Positions 11,532 to 22,140 of a stretch of 64,000 bases of DNA are shown here, piece after piece. Under the pieces are notes generated by a model that was given only the letters and a program-made list of their open reading frames with translations, was not told the DNA's origin and made no database searches. The position numbers were made by a program, and so were the translations under genes. The DNA is from Physcia stellaris (lineage: Eukaryota; Ascomycota; Lecanoromycetes; Caliciales; Physciaceae), in contig JABSSW010000032.1 in assembly GCA_018902385.1 (NCBI GenBank), positions 124,001 to 188,000 on the forward strand, given 5' to 3'. Position 1 is the first letter of the stretch. Every line of letters starts with the position of its first letter.

Positions 11532-13854
11532 ATGGCCAATTATAACGGCCCTGGCGGGTCTATATCAATTTCGTCCCAGGGAAACAGGACGAGCATATCA
11601 AATGCACTATTGACACACACCTCCACATCAACTGAGGCTAGAGAACATCGAACGCGACAAATTTTCAGAGAAATCCAAGGGGTACAATCGAGACGGATAG
11701 CAAGGCGACCCAGATCATGGTGGGGCCTGAAATACGATGAGCCGATACCTCCAATACCACCACAGTTCAAGAGAAGAATTGATGAAGATGAAGTCATGCC
11801 GTGGGATGTTCGCTCATATCACCAAAGGATTACTCGTGGTGACTATGGGCTCGGCCCTGGCGGTCTAGGATTACGATCCCCGGTTATAGAATTGCTGCAG
11901 AAAGATGTCATGGATAGATATTATGGAGGAATACCGCGTCTGCAATGGAATCACCTCAAAAAAATCGAAGAAAAAATAGATATTTGGGAGCTGTCTTCCG
12001 TTGATGGCGACGAGGTATGTTAACATGTTTTAACATCTCACCCAGGGCGAAGCTAATCGATGATAAGAAGTTGCAAGTGGCCATCAAGCATGAAAAGATC
12101 CAGCCTTATAGTTTCTACAAAGACTACCTGTTCGAAGCACTTTTCACTAAGCGCTTGAACATGGCTGGATGCAACGACATCATCACTGTTATTGATGTGA
12201 GTCTTTGGGCGGCACCAAGTGAAGCACCGTTGCCAATTGCTGCTGACTTGTAAGGCAGTGGTACCATGAAAAAGCACGTGCTCATACACAGGAATCACCA
12301 AGAAAATTTAAGATTGCCTACGAATGGGGCCAATATGGCGACCTTGGAGATCTCGATGTATTTAACACCAATCACCATCTAATATGGCCCGAACCCTTTA
12401 TTTGGCACGTTTTCAAAGGCATGGCTTCTGCTCTTGCCTACTGCCACGATGGGACCAACATTGGCTACCCCATTCCAGGATGGGACCCAATGATCCACAG
12501 CGATATCAAGCAGTGTAACATTTTCGTTTTCAATCCAGACGAAAAGGAGAACAAATTGTACCCCCAACTCAAATTGGCAGATCTCGGCATCTCATATGCT
12601 GTACCGACACCAGCCGTTGGGCGCTATTTCGCGCCTTACAAAATACAGCATGGAACTTCAGGATTCCTACCCCCCGAAGACTATGAACGGAACAAGACAT
12701 TTGATGATCACAGACCCAAGTCAGAAACAGATCCGCATTCAATCGACTATCCTACTCCAGATCATCCCACAACCGCTACGGACGTCTGGACGCTGGGGAA
12801 CGTAATCAAACGCCTAATCAGTCTCATCCACAGATACATCCCCAAACGAATATACAAGCATCTCGTCAGCAAAGGCTACAAGCGACCCTTTTACTCCCCA
12901 GCCCTCAACCGCCTCGTCGAACAGTGTCTGGAATTGGACCCATTAGACCGACCAACAGCCCACCAAGTCTACATGCTCGCAAGTCACTTCTACGACATCC
13001 ACCGCAAGAAACTCTTCGAGCGGTATGAACATTCCAAGAAGAGAAAATTAGACGTCTATCTTGGGCAAGTACTCTACACCGATGAGGATAAGAGGCGCAT
13101 AGACGAAGATCCAGATTTCAAAACCGCATACCTGGAAGCCAACCGCGGTCCACTGCGCGACTGGCTCGGAATATCCCGAAAGACATGGCGCGAACTAGAT
13201 CCAGATGCTCCCCCCAAGGATGCCTGGCAGGGTCCCAAACGGTCAGACCTTGTGGTACCCCGTCTCGAGCAGCTTGACATCAATCCGCGGGAGAATGCCC
13301 GGCAGGTCCTGGAAAACGAGGCCCTGAATCGGTGGATGGCAGACTACTACGAATCGGCCGCACACCTTCTTCCTCCGCGTCCAAAACCCGATGATCTTGA
13401 GCTCCCTGATAGCCCTACGGTCAAGGTGCTGGGTGCGACTTGGGAGAATGTGCCCAAGGCGAGACAGAACTCGATCGAGGACGCGTGGAAGTATTTCCGA
13501 GAGTACCACTACGGGAAATGGAGGACTGAGGACTACGATGCTGGGGATCAGCTTCCCAAAGAAGATGAAGACAGCGGTGATCAAGAATACGAAGATGAAT
13601 TCATGGATCCATTCCTTGATATGGCTCCCATATCAGAGCCGAGCGGTGATGACGAGGCTGATACCGGTGGTAGTAGTGATGCTGACAGTGGCGATGGCGG
13701 CAAGGGGCCTGGAGGCAGTGGGAAGAAGGTGCAATTCGACGAACGAGTCCGGGAACGTATCGTGTCACGGTACAGTCATGGTCACAGTTCTTCCGGCGCT
13801 GGGAGCTCGCGCGGGGAGACGCACAGACTAGCACCTCGAATGAGCCGCTGGTGA
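11532..13854 (+). CDS. Divergent protein kinase-like protein with acidic C-terminal tail
   Basis: Predicted exons 11532-12014, 12053-12196 and 12259-13854 give about 740 aa. The kinase core runs from about residue 160 to 400. Visible motifs are 'VAIK' (Lys173), a catalytic loop 'HSDIKQCNIF' (289-298) with Ser in place of the usual Arg, a metal motif DLG (317-319) in place of DFG, and 'GTSGFLPPED' as an APE-like segment. A clear glycine-rich loop is not obvious. The catalytic Asp and the metal Asp are present, so activity is possible. The tail is rich in Asp, Glu, Ser and Gly with no domain I recognise. This resembles the lineage-specific kinase-like families expanded in filamentous ascomycetes; the substrate is unknown. 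The first intron needs an AAG acceptor to keep frame, so that junction is the least certain. Confidence 0.75.
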
Positions 13855-13860
13855 CTGGGT

Positions 13861-15691
13861 TTACAGCTCCTCTTCGAGACCCTGCCAGACCTCGCGGGAG
13901 ACCACCGACTGGATATCCTCAAGGAAAACGCTAGGTATCTGTACGACACTGACAAAGCTTTTGTTAGTACCTATAATCTTCTCATCAAGACCTAAATCTG
14001 CAGGTAAGCGATGAGAAGTAGTCTAGTCAAACTCAACAATTCTCCTCATTTCCTATTAAACAGAGAGCTCCCTATAGAAAAGAAAACACGATTCGCACCT
14101 TCTGTTAGGAGCTATAATCTTCTCATCAAGACCTAAATCTGTACGTCAACGAAGAGAGAAGTAGTCCAGCTCATCAATCTTTCTCATGTCCTATTAACCA
14201 GAGAGCTCTCCATCAATATTAAACAAAAACGATTCGCACCTTCTAGCACCAGTGCTGACATGACGTTGGCACCGCTTCCAACGCCCAAGCTCCAGAAACC
14301 CAAAGGCGGCTTAGCGGCCGCCGTATCGCTGAGAAGCGCGGCAATTGCCGGGCGGCGAAGGGATCCGGTAGGGCTGGATATCAGAGGGGTGATGTGTTGA
14401 CAGAAGGTTGGGGGATGGGAGGGATGTGTGAGTATCACCATCGCTCGTTCAGTTCAGCTACAGAGTTTGAGATTCGTAGGATATGTCCAGATGTACTTCT
14501 GGCTTGTCTTCTGGGCTTATATCCTGGATGGAACTTAGGATCAGTTGTCGCGACTCGTTGTTGTGGATGTGGTGAGCCATCAATGGAGGTCGCGGGAGGA
14601 GAGCATGAGCTTAATTGTGAACGAACTTCGCAACGCATTCGGACGAGAGTTATCTAGCTGGACGCGTTGTGCAGAAAAGCGAGGTCGCACTAAAAGGCCA
14701 GCTCGTCAATAGGGAAAATATCCAGATCACTAAGCACACCAAAGACTCAAGCTATCCAAGCTCAATCACAACCCCCAACCCCCATGCCCATCAACTACAA
14801 TACCCAAAACCCGAGAGCACTTCTTCGACACCTTCAGACCCAACCCTTCCAAATTAGAGAAAAAGTAACAAACCAAGCAATCTATCCAAGAAACCGCAGA
14901 GTCTACGCTACGCTACGATTAGGTAGGTTTGGGGCAGGGGTTCTAACTACAGGACAGAGGTACGGGACGCAAAGGTCTTTATACGGGAAATCGTGATGCT
15001 GAGAGGGGATAGAAGGTTTTGGTTTTGTGCCAGAGTGTACAGACCGGACAGCATTTACATCATCAGAAACTTCCGAATCAAGTCTTCTGCTACTGTGCTA
15101 GCACCATTTCCTACGTTCATAGAGGAGAGCACTTGGAAGGGATGGTGACCTGCTGTTATCGAAATTGCCACGGATTCTACAAGGCGCATTCTGATATGAC
15201 ACTGTGATGGGTGGTGGGGTGGAGAGTTGCGCGATCGGGATGAGGGACGATAAGTAGGGTAATGAAGGATGAGGGTTGAAGTTGGAGGTGCTATCAGAGG
15301 TTTTGGCATGGGTATAGTTCGAGCTTCGCGTGTGGGGGGTTTTTTGTTGGGAAGGGAGGGTTAAGTTACGCGATCATTGTTAGATATAAGGGAAGGGAAT
15401 ATAGAGAACGAGAGATAGAGGTTATCAAGTATCTTGTCTCTTGGCGTGTGCTGGCTTAGGAGGTTCAAAACTCCATCATCATCAGAGTAGAGAAATACAT
15501 CGGGAACCAGAGATAAGATCCCACCTAGTACGTATCTTGTCTTTTTTGGGGTGGGTGGCTTTTCCTTCGATCCCTATATCAAATACATAAATCGCAGTCC
15601 CAGGCCGCTTTGCCACCGTTTCATTCTTCGTGCCCTCTTTCACCATCACCATCCACCCCCCACCAAGGGCTCTCCTCCCCCTCCTCCTTCC
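13861..15691. other. Region without a firmly supported gene
   Basis: It holds an imperfect 141-bp tandem duplication (13962-14243) and, on the minus strand, an open stretch at about 14246-14441 ('LGFWSLGVGSGANVMS') that could be an exon of an unrecognised gene. A minus-strand frame also ends with a stop at 13861 ('VWQGLEEEL'), but I could not join the two in one frame. The 15600-15790 part is a pyrimidine-rich stretch overlapping the 3' side of the sugar transporter. Confidence 0.35.
13962..14243. repeat. Imperfect tandem duplication, unit about 141 bp
   Basis: Copy 1 (13962-14102) and copy 2 (14103-14243) share TGTTAG, then CTATAATCTTCTCATCAAG, a CCTATTAA..CAGAGAGCTC block and the ending GATTCGCACCTTC, with substitutions and small indels between. 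Read on the minus strand, each unit begins with a donor-like GGTGCGAATCG and ends near a branch-point-like CTAACA followed by AG, so each copy looks like an intron. Confidence 0.75.
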
Positions 15692-18172
15692 TCATTCCAC
15701 CTCCTTCCCATACCCATCCGCTCCCCTCCCCAACGCACCCTTATCATCTCCCCTCCCCAACCCCCCCTTCTCGCCCCCAGCACCACCAACACTAGCCTGC
15801 CTCCTTGCATGCTCCTCGGTCTCATCATACTGGATGAGCAGTTCCCCGCTCTTCCCATAGCGGCGCGGCTGCTCGCGCGCGATCTTCACGACCGAGAACC
15901 AGCCTTTCGCGTTGCGGAAGATGCTGTCCATTTCTTCGAGGGAGCGGTACGCGGTTTCCGGGTAGAGGAAGTAGGTTACTGGGAGGATGAAGGCGTTGCT
16001 GAGGGGTTTCGTAAGTTGGGGGCAGTGGGTTGGAGGAGGGGGTGGGAGGTGGTCAGGGGGAGATGGGGCTTACATGACAGCGAAGATGATGTAGGTCTGA
16101 TAGCCGATGGACTGGAACGCTACTGGGGTAATCATGACGACTGTTTCGGAAAAATTAACGAGGTGTGAAATTGATTTGGGAGCACGTACCCATGAAGTTG
16201 AACGCCCAGTTGGCGCTCGTACTCAACGCGTTCGCCGGCGCTCGGATCCTCAATGGTACGATCTCAGCAGGGTAAAGCCAAGTCATGCCGAGCCAGCCGA
16301 TGGCGAAGAAGGTATTGAATAGGAAGAGGAAAAGAGCGGCGACGATGCCGGGACCTTTGCCGCCGATTTTGGTCATGACGGCTAGACTAAAGGGGGTTTT
16401 AGTATTGGGGGTAGTTTGTGCAAGGATGATATGCTTTGCGACTTACATGATCATAGAGAAGCTTTGACCGGCGGCGCCGAATAGCATAAGCGAGCGTCTT
16501 CCGAACCTCTCGATGGTGAAGACGGCAATCCAAGAAGCGAGGAAGTACTCTGATGCCGTAGAGTTAGCTTCTGGCTATTATTCAAGCTTCCGATGTTGAC
16601 CCACCAGTGCCATTACCCGCAGCGAGGATTCGAGATGTGAAGCTATCTAGGTGGATGTTATCCTCATAGATAGTTGCCGCGTAGTAGGTAATGAGATTGA
16701 TGCCGCTGATCTGTTGAAAGACCTGATTCACATATGCCAATACCTACATGGGTTTAGTAATCCGCCTCGTATTATCGTGGAGGAATTATTCATCTACCGT
16801 CCGATGAAAATGTCGATCCTCGGTCATTGTGAATAGATCGGCAAAGCTACCTTTTGACATTTCGAGCACAGTATCCTTGATAGCCGAGAACTCGGATTGG
16901 ATATACGTATCATCGGAAGGTAAGTCGCTAAGGGCACCCAAGACATTGATGGCTTCATCTTCTTTTCCTAGAATAGCGGATTAGCGTAGGATTCGGTTAA
17001 ACGACTCCACTTACCTTTCAGTATAAGCCACCTAGGCGACTCTGGTAGTTCCAGAATGAAGACCAGGATAATCAACGCAAAAGCAATTTGGAAGGCGATT
17101 GGAAATCGCCATGCAACAGTACTTGGATCGAGAAAGCTAAAACCAAAATCGAGCCAGTAGCTGATGCATACTCCTCCTGTGATCAAGGCACCCTAGTAGT
17201 CATTAGGAGGAGAGAACGAAATAAAAGGGCTGGCCCTACTTCAATCATGACAAGCTGCCCACGTTTGTGTGATTTCGAGCATTCGGACTGCCATGTCGGT
17301 ACGGTAGAAGTATTCAGTCCATTGCCAAACCTATGTCAAGGCGTGAGCTCTATACAGCAGCATTGGAATGAATGCCAAGGCGGCTGGGGCTACAAGGCTA
17401 AAGGTTTTGGACGTACCCGGTGACGAGTCTGCCTACGATGAATTGCGGCAATCCAAACGCGGAACATTGTAGGGTAGCCCCTACGACCATTATGGACGAA
17501 CCAAGGAAGATTGTTTTGCGGCGCCCAAGCATATTTCCAATCCATATTGTCGTAATTGCACCAAAGAAGCAGCCAACGTTGTAGGCTGAGACAGATATAC
17601 CTGAGCAATGTGAGTAGTATATAGAGGTATTCTATATTACAACCCACCTTGAATGACAGATTTGTGCAACTTCTGCGCGTCATTCAGGCCTACTTCGCCT
17701 GCATCCGTAATATCGATCTCCGGAAATACACTGACCTTTTTGTCATTTATCAGTATTAGGATTCAATGAAAAATCACGGACGAGGGCACTTCTCGAAGGG
17801 CTGAAACGTATCATAATCCAGTAACAGCTTGTCTCGTCATGAAAGATGTCCAAGTGAAGCAAAACCCATGGTGTGGATATGACTGCCCACACACACAATG
17901 GAGATGTTCTAAAGAGGGATGCTCATACAAAGCTAGGAAGGGTAAGCAGACCACCTGATCAAGGTTAGTAGGGGCTTATGACGGCCTCAATAGGACAATG
18001 TATGATATTACCCATTACTCCCTGATCATATCCGAATAATCTGCTGGCGTCAATATCTGTCCGAACATAGTCGGAAGCTGGTCACCGACAAGAAATCCAG
18101 ACCAGCGATAAAACCAATCGCAACATTGAGGCGAGTTCCCCTCAAGCCCAAATAGCGCGATTTTTGGAACAT
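15692..18172 (-). CDS. MFS sugar transporter (sugar porter family)
   Basis: Thirteen exons on the minus strand join to one uninterrupted 554-aa frame: 18172-18090, 18043-18012, 17954-17929, 17735-17648, 17600-17417, 17330-17240, 17192-17015, 16967-16798, 16743-16605, 16549-16447, 16386-16190, 16140-16074 and 15998-15692. The protein is a 12-helix sugar/H+ symporter of the plasma membrane. Family signatures are 'LFGYDQGVMGGLLT' in helix 1, 'GNMLGRRKT' (loop 2-3), 'ELPESPRWLI' at the end of helix 6, 'QQISGINLITYYA' in helix 7 and 'YPETAYRSLEEMD' after helix 12. The first intron uses a poor donor (GTCGGT), but without it the frame is closed. The C-terminal tail is Gly-rich. The exact sugar cannot be told from sequence. 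Confidence 0.92.
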
Positions 18173-19131
18173 ATTCGCTGTTCCCCTTTCAATAACGGGC
18201 CCTTTGGAAGGAGTTGCTTATCGCATTGAATCTTGCCGAGAGAAGAGAAATGTACACGGCCTCAAATACAATTCAAGAAGACATTTTCAATCGTTGACGG
18301 GACACACAGGGTGCAAAAGAGGTCGGAGTTGTTTGTAGATGCACGGAAACGTCACAGTGCGGCAAGATCTAACGTCTCGTTAGGCGGTTCTGCTCAGAGC
18401 GGTCTTCTAAGAAGGTTCCATGCATTCGTCCGATAGCAATGCGGGGATCACTACTAAATCTAACGCTAGGGGACGCCTACGTCCGTATTGCATTATCACC
18501 TAAGTTGGGCCAGTTGAGAGCAAGAAACTCTTCGGCGGGTCTGCTTCTATGAACAGCTTCAGCAACTCCAACAATGTAACTTCGGAATTCCCCATGACCG
18601 TAATCATAGAGCATTTTGACATGTTGGATGTGACGAAAGGAGAGCTTGAAGACACCAGTCCAACTTTAGAGACGGCCTACTTTATGCGGGGAAAGCTTTT
18701 ACCCGGTTTGGGTAAGCTGTTCTACTTGAGTCATGAAAGATGGTGCTGGATGCCGAGGACAAGTCAGCACTAAAATGTATAACAGCAAGCTTAGAGTTTT
18801 AACATTTTCCATTCAATGGAAATAAAAGAGAGCTTAGGAAGACTAGCCGTGTCAATGGACGTCTAAGAAGGTGCCATTTAGCTACACACAGGTGGGTAGC
18901 ATCCCCTACCTATTATTGGTCGCAAGCCCTTCGATTACGAAAAGATGTATTCCCGTCTTCCGAAAGAAGAATCAGATCGTGAGACCAATAGATTTGAATC
19001 CTTAGCATTCATCCGAATCCGGAGGTGGTCTGTCCTTGGAGAAATCACACCATTTTGTGATAGTCCGTGGGATAGAAGGGCTATCGACGAGGGTTAAGTT
19101 GTCACGGGACAGAACTACTCTATTGCTTTGC
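18173..19131. other. Intergenic, no supported gene
   Basis: This lies upstream of the sugar transporter and downstream of NOP13. Only short frames without recognisable motifs are present. The upstream region of the transporter probably includes its promoter; no binding site is distinctive enough to name. Confidence 0.45.
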
Positions 19132-20388
19132 TCACGCCAGGACGGTCTTTTTGCCTTTGCTGGCTACAATGCTCCGTTGCAGCCGTGGCGCAGCCGCCAG
19201 AGCAGCGCCGGGCTTGATACTCCTGGCATCTATTTTCCTCGGATTCGATGGAGCCTTGTTGTAATGTTGTTGGACAACGTTTGGTGAGTCAGCTAGGGTG
19301 CTTCCATTAGGCTGATCTTCAGATGGGTGCGCGCGAGTGATTTTAACATCTTTCGACTCCTTCGTCAAGTCTGTAGTTGAATCTTGTTGGGTTTTAGCAC
19401 TCTTGCCGAAGCGTTTCTTATATCGGACCTCTTTCGCCTCGGCAAATTCCATCCTCAGTGGGCGTCCTTGAAATCTGTTCACCCACCACTTCCGCAGCTT
19501 AGATTTTCCTTTCGATCTCGGCTTATCCTCCTCTTGACTACTTTCATCCTCGCCACCACTGTCTTCTCGCTTTTGCTCGATATCTACCCAACCTCTCACT
19601 GCTGACTGGCCGGCCTCGATTGTCTCAAATTCGACCCAACCGTAGCCCTTGCACTTCCCCGAGTCCTCGAATGTGGCCAGATGTACATCAAGGATCTCAC
19701 CGCACCTGGAGAAATGCTCCTTGAGACCTTCTTTAGTTGCGTCGAAATCCAAGTTTCCGACGAAGATCCGTTTGCTAGGCGGTTTGCCAGAATATTTTCT
19801 CAAAGTATCCTCTTCTTCTTTTGGCTTGTCAGGACGACCCTCAAAGCTCTTGGAATCCTTTATAAGAACCCGTCTCCCGGTCAGAAGGGTTTCGCTCAGA
19901 GCAAGAGCTTCATCGAGGGCTGCCTGGGTGGAGAAGTCAACGTAAGCAAAGCCTCTGTTTTGAGGCTTTGCGAAGGAGCGCAGCGCAGTCGCAGACTCTT
20001 TAGGCGCAGGCATATGTATTCGTGTAATTGCGTCATCCGTGATCTTGGTGTCTGCAGTGATGAAAGTACGTAAGTCTGACTTGGAAGCTGACCACGGCAG
20101 ATTGCCTATCCAGATTCCATACCCTGATCGCTTGGATGGCTGACTCATTATAACGTTCTCACTTTCGGGACTTGATGTCTGGGTCTGGGCTTCGATCTTG
20201 GGTAAGGACTTGGTTGGTACATTCTTGCCTTTCTTGGCTTTGCGAAGTGCTTTCTTAGATGGGGGCTCTGGTGCTGTGACGTCGACTTCCAGTTCTTCAG
20301 TGGCTGCGTCTGACCGCTTTCGCTTCTTCGCCGGTGGAAGAGCTGACGTAGACATCTCACTTGACGGTGATGAGGGCTGACTGCTCAT
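19132..20388 (-). CDS. NOP13: Nop13-like nucleolar RNA-binding protein, two RRMs
   Basis: Intronless 418-aa frame. The N terminus is low-complexity and basic ('KKRKR', 'KKALRKAKKGK'), giving likely nuclear/nucleolar localisation. RRM1 (about residues 88-185) has RNP2-like 'IWIGNLPW' and RNP1-like 'RGFAYVDF'. RRM2 (about 208-300) has 'IFVGNLDF' and 'KGYGWVEF'. Between RRM2 and the C terminus is an acidic insert followed by a conserved 'KWWVNRFQGRPLRMEFAE' segment, which fits fungal Nop13. Yeast Nop13 is a nucleolar protein found in pre-ribosomal particles; its exact role in 60S/90S assembly is unsettled. The order of two RRMs with this C-terminal block makes Nop12 less likely. Confidence 0.85.
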   Translation of the reverse strand: MSSQPSSPSSEMSTSALPPAKKRKRSDAATEELEVDVTAPEPPSKKALRKAKKGKNVPTKSLPKIEAQTQTSSPESENVIMSQPSKRSGYGIWIGNLPWSASKSDLRTFITADTKITDDAITRIHMPAPKESATALRSFAKPQNRGFAYVDFSTQAALDEALALSETLLTGRRVLIKDSKSFEGRPDKPKEEEDTLRKYSGKPPSKRIFVGNLDFDATKEGLKEHFSRCGEILDVHLATFEDSGKCKGYGWVEFETIEAGQSAVRGWVDIEQKREDSGGEDESSQEEDKPRSKGKSKLRKWWVNRFQGRPLRMEFAEAKEVRYKKRFGKSAKTQQDSTTDLTKESKDVKITRAHPSEDQPNGSTLADSPNVVQQHYNKAPSNPRKIDARSIKPGAALAAAPRLQRSIVASKGKKTVLA

Positions 20389-20668
20389 GTTGATTCAATC
20401 TCGATGGTTTATAACAATTCGATGTGAGGAAAACCTAAAGGTACGTAGTACCTCGGTAGTTTGAAATATTTTCTGAGGGGGTCTTGGCACGCAGTAAAAT
20501 GCAAGGTCAACAGCCCTGTTTCAGTTTCCATTTTAGGGTTTCGTGGGATTAAAGGCTTGAGATGCTTCCCATCAGGCCGAATTTAAGAGTTGAAGATATG
20601 TATTAATATGGGCAATTATGCGAACTAATGCGTTTATCAAATGCGACCTCTTCTCAACCAGAATCATG

Positions 20669-21355
20669 TTATGTCGCCTCCGCACTTCCCTTTAGCACAC
20701 TCAGGCTTACTATTATCACACTGCCAGTCTCTTCATTGAAGTATTCCGTGACATATCGCCCAGCAAAGCCCATTCTCGTAGCAGCCAACATCTGCGTCGC
20801 GAAATGATTTACGAACTCCCATGGCACGATCGATGTAGGAGAGAAAAATTCAAGATCTGTAGTTTTACACCAATACATTAGACGTGAGTCTTCGCCAAGT
20901 TCGAAGGAGAACAGCGTCAGAAGAGAGTTCAAAGAGCAAAGACCTGATTGCTTACCAATACTTCCGAGGGCCACGTTCACTATATTTGAAGCAGGTAGGC
21001 CTGCCACTTCCGCCCCAATCGCACGCCCAATAGCGTCTTGATAAAACTGTTCGAGAATCAGGAATATCGAATGAAGAGGCATGAACATGCCGTAAGGGGC
21101 GAATTTCATGGTCCATCCATCCAGTGCGTTCATAGTGATATGCTCCGATCGTTTCGGAAGGAGGTGCGCGTCTCTGTTCCAGTCAACGTCGGTAATGGCA
21201 GGAAAGGCGTTTCTGCCATCGATCTGAGCCCGGGACACGGATGACGTCGCAGGTGTATGTAAAGGAGAAGCCCATGATTGGAGGTAATTGCACGTCAGAA
21301 CGACGAATATCAGACATGACAATGAAAAGTTGCTTGCTGATCTAGCAAGGCGCAT
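20669..21355 (-). CDS. Secreted protein of unknown function
   Basis: The 228-aa frame starts with a clear signal peptide ('FSLSCLIFVVLTC' core, likely cleavage after 'SWAS'), followed by a possible Kex2 site 'LLPKR' near residue 69. There is no second membrane segment or GPI signal. A 99-nt stretch at 20857-20955 has good intron ends (GTAAGC..ACAG) and a length divisible by three, so both a 228-aa and a 195-aa product are possible; I think the spliced form is more likely. No family is recognised. It lies 280 bp upstream, in tandem, of NOP13 with no obvious functional link. A secreted effector or cell-wall protein is possible, but nothing in the sequence proves it. Confidence 0.65.
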   Translation of the reverse strand: MRLARSASNFSLSCLIFVVLTCNYLQSWASPLHTPATSSVSRAQIDGRNAFPAITDVDWNRDAHLLPKRSEHITMNALDGWTMKFAPYGMFMPLHSIFLILEQFYQDAIGRAIGAEVAGLPASNIVNVALGSIGKQSGLCSLNSLLTLFSFELGEDSRLMYWCKTTDLEFFSPTSIVPWEFVNHFATQMLAATRMGFAGRYVTEYFNEETGSVIIVSLSVLKGSAEAT

Positions 21356-22140
21356 GCTGAGTCTGAGACAGGTGTGTAAGCTGAAGATTAGACTGGAAGG
21401 AGAGGGACAGGTAAGAGCTCGTGCAACAAACGGGAAGCACCTTCGTCAGCCCATCTTAAACCTCAAATCACGAGCCAAATCCTTCACGGCTGTAGACTCA
21501 TCCTTGGCTGCCTATCACGTCAGAGTTACATTGCGAATCGTGAGCAGTAGCGAGTGGCTCAAGCCGTGATGGAGCCATCCCACGTAATCGCAACCCAGCA
21601 ACCGCATGTCGTGCAGATACGAAGTCGAAACAAGCGCATCGTACAGACAGCTGTGAGAGAATGCAGGTCGAAGAAAATAGAATACAAGGAAGAAAAATGA
21701 AAGGTTGAAATTGTCCCAAGGGCTGCGGGATGATTGTGGCTGATCCGCTACAAGGAGCGCCTATATGCACGAACTTTGTCGGGTACCTGGATCTCACTGT
21801 CGCCATTGTTGAATCCCGACTTACCAGATGATTGGTAGGCCCGGAGAGATAGGCTGCACCGATCGACGGCCACTCTCGGTGGGGTTTCTTCAGACATCCT
21901 CAATTGTTGCACCGCTTCTGTCGCTATAAGGTGTCAATTGCCATGTGGCTTTGGTTTCAGACATATTTATCGATAAGCTGATAGCAAGATGACTCCGATC
22001 CAATGATCGCGTTGTATGGCAGTAGGAGACCCAGGGCGTGGAAAGGATATATGACATCCTCTGATGCTGGGAATTTAGCAAGGTTTAGCATAGTACGTAG
22101 GGATACCTCCACACCGCTTCGTTTTATGCGCACGAGGTCT
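21356..22140. other. Intergenic, no supported gene
   Basis: This region contains the promoter of the secreted protein gene and the 3' flank of the PLD-like gene. Small minus-strand frames at 21498-21806 and 21957-22166 have no recognisable motif and begin at non-ATG codons or overlap the end of the PLD-like gene out of frame. Confidence 0.45.
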
